DNA of 6,056 nucleotides from Bacteroidota bacterium. GTDB taxonomy: Bacteria > Bacteroidota > Bacteroidia > UBA7662 > CANHCV01. A program made the translations under genes and the position numbers. Of the stretch, positions 5,415 through 6,056 are shown piece by piece. The stretch lies in NCBI GenBank assembly GCA_027488715.1, contig JAIYBD010000109.1, positions 1 to 6,056 on the forward strand. Direction: 5' to 3'. Positions within the stretch are counted from its first letter, which is position 1. Each line of letters starts with the position of its first letter. The notes beneath the pieces were generated by a model. It searched no databases and had not been told where the DNA came from. It saw nothing but the letters and a program-made list of their open reading frames with translations.

Positions 5415-6056
5415 ATGAAGAAACTGAATATTTTTTTATTCTTCCTCCTTGTTTTGCAAAGTTGCGCAATCATAGATCCTGTCGAGAAAACCCCCGCTTA
5501 CCTTTATTTGGCACCTTTCGAAGTCGTTGACTCCTCCTACGCCTACCATGGAAGCATTCGCCATCGAATCAAAGATGGTTGGGTTTACGTGAACGACGAA
5601 TATTTGGGAGCTTTCGAATTGCCCGTTAAGGTACCGATTCTCGCCGAAGGTCCAACCAAAATTGTTGTTTCGCCCGGAATTTTGAGCAACGGAATCGCAG
5701 GAACACGCTCCATTTTTCCAGGTTACCGCCCTTTTGCTAAAACCCTTTCATTAACCCCATTAAAAACGGATACCCTTAACTTAAAAACATTTTATAATTC
5801 CTACCTCAAATTCGTGATTCTTGAAGATTTTGAATTAAGTAATTCTTTCGAAAACCTATTTAATGCCGATACAACATTTTATTTAGATACCATCAATCCT
5901 TATGAAGGGCGCAGGTCATTGGCATGGACCCTTGAAGATTCTTTCCCAACCGTGAATTTTAGGAATAAAACAGATCTCACTATAGAAGGAGGGGGACGAC
6001 CTGCATTTATGGAATTGGATTACCGTTGCAATAATCCCTTTACTATTTTTCTTGAC
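5415..6056 (+). CDS. Uncharacterised lipoprotein, 3' truncated
   Basis: The frame runs without a stop to the window end (214 residues seen). The N-terminus MKKLNIFLFFLLVLQSC is a lipoprotein signal peptide with lipobox LQSC, so Cys17 should be lipidated; no acidic residue follows directly (CAIIDP). About residues 27-105 hold a beta-rich section with GSIRH, DGWVYVNDEYLGAFELPVK and PILAEGPTKIVVSPGILSNG, which loosely recalls PEGA-type beta domains. From about 134 (VILEDFELSN) a second section looks like a beta-sandwich. It resembles, from memory, unnamed Flavobacteriales lipoproteins with the same VYVN...FELP...EG...PGI pattern; I know no assigned function. Of three in-frame ATGs (5388, 5409, 5415) I chose 5415: 5388 lies upstream of the putative -7 element (5393-5400), so it would not be on the transcript, and 5415 gives the normal MKK signal start. 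Position 5409 would add only two residues. Confidence 0.85.
   Translation, partial: MKKLNIFLFFLLVLQSCAIIDPVEKTPAYLYLAPFEVVDSSYAYHGSIRHRIKDGWVYVNDEYLGAFELPVKVPILAEGPTKIVVSPGILSNGIAGTRSIFPGYRPFAKTLSLTPLKTDTLNLKTFYNSYLKFVILEDFELSNSFENLFNADTTFYLDTINPYEGRRSLAWTLEDSFPTVNFRNKTDLTIEGGGRPAFMELDYRCNNPFTIFLD

Noticed and set aside
1..6056. Mobile element, CRISPR array, defence island, tRNA or rRNA
   Set aside because: I saw no transposase or integrase, no spaced direct repeats, no cloverleaf sequence and no abrupt change in composition; the gene content is housekeeping plus secreted proteins.

Overview
The window reads as an ordinary chromosomal stretch from a member of the Bacteroidota, most likely in or near the Flavobacteriales. 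Three things point there. The first protein ends in a type IX secretion (T9SS) type A C-terminal sorting domain. Copies of the phylum-specific -7 promoter element TAnnTTTG sit just upstream of four genes. The start codons lack clear Shine-Dalgarno sequences. Base composition is moderately AT-rich and looks even across the window. I see no tRNA, rRNA, insertion sequence, CRISPR array or phage gene.

Layout. Bases 1-2118 (+) hold the C-terminal 705 residues of a large secreted protein, very probably an S8 (subtilisin-like) serine peptidase whose catalytic domain lies before the window. The fragment carries a post-catalytic beta domain, a Kre9/KNH-like Ig domain, an Fn3 domain, a CARDB-like domain, a MAM-like domain and the T9SS signal. 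Bases 2165-3355 (+) are a complete sucC (succinyl-CoA synthetase beta subunit), followed by a strong intrinsic terminator. Bases 3396-4007 (+) are a YciO/Sua5/YrdC-family protein starting 4 nt after that terminator. It converges with an RlpA-like double-psi beta-barrel protein (4008-4451, -), and the two stop codons abut with no spacer. Upstream of rlpA on the same strand lies a pcm-type protein-L-isoaspartate O-methyltransferase (4597-5247, -). A 167-bp divergent intergenic region follows, and then a 3'-truncated lipoprotein gene of unknown function (5415 to window end, +).

The genes do not form one pathway. They are a secreted protease, a TCA-cycle enzyme, a protein related to tRNA t6A synthesis, a cell-wall protein, a protein-repair enzyme and an unknown surface or periplasmic lipoprotein. 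Nearly every gene appears to have its own promoter. I found no convincing new multi-gene system. The points most worth a second look are the pcm promoter placed so that its mRNA should be leaderless, the terminator jammed against the next start codon, the zero-gap convergent gene pair, and the uncharacterised lipoprotein.
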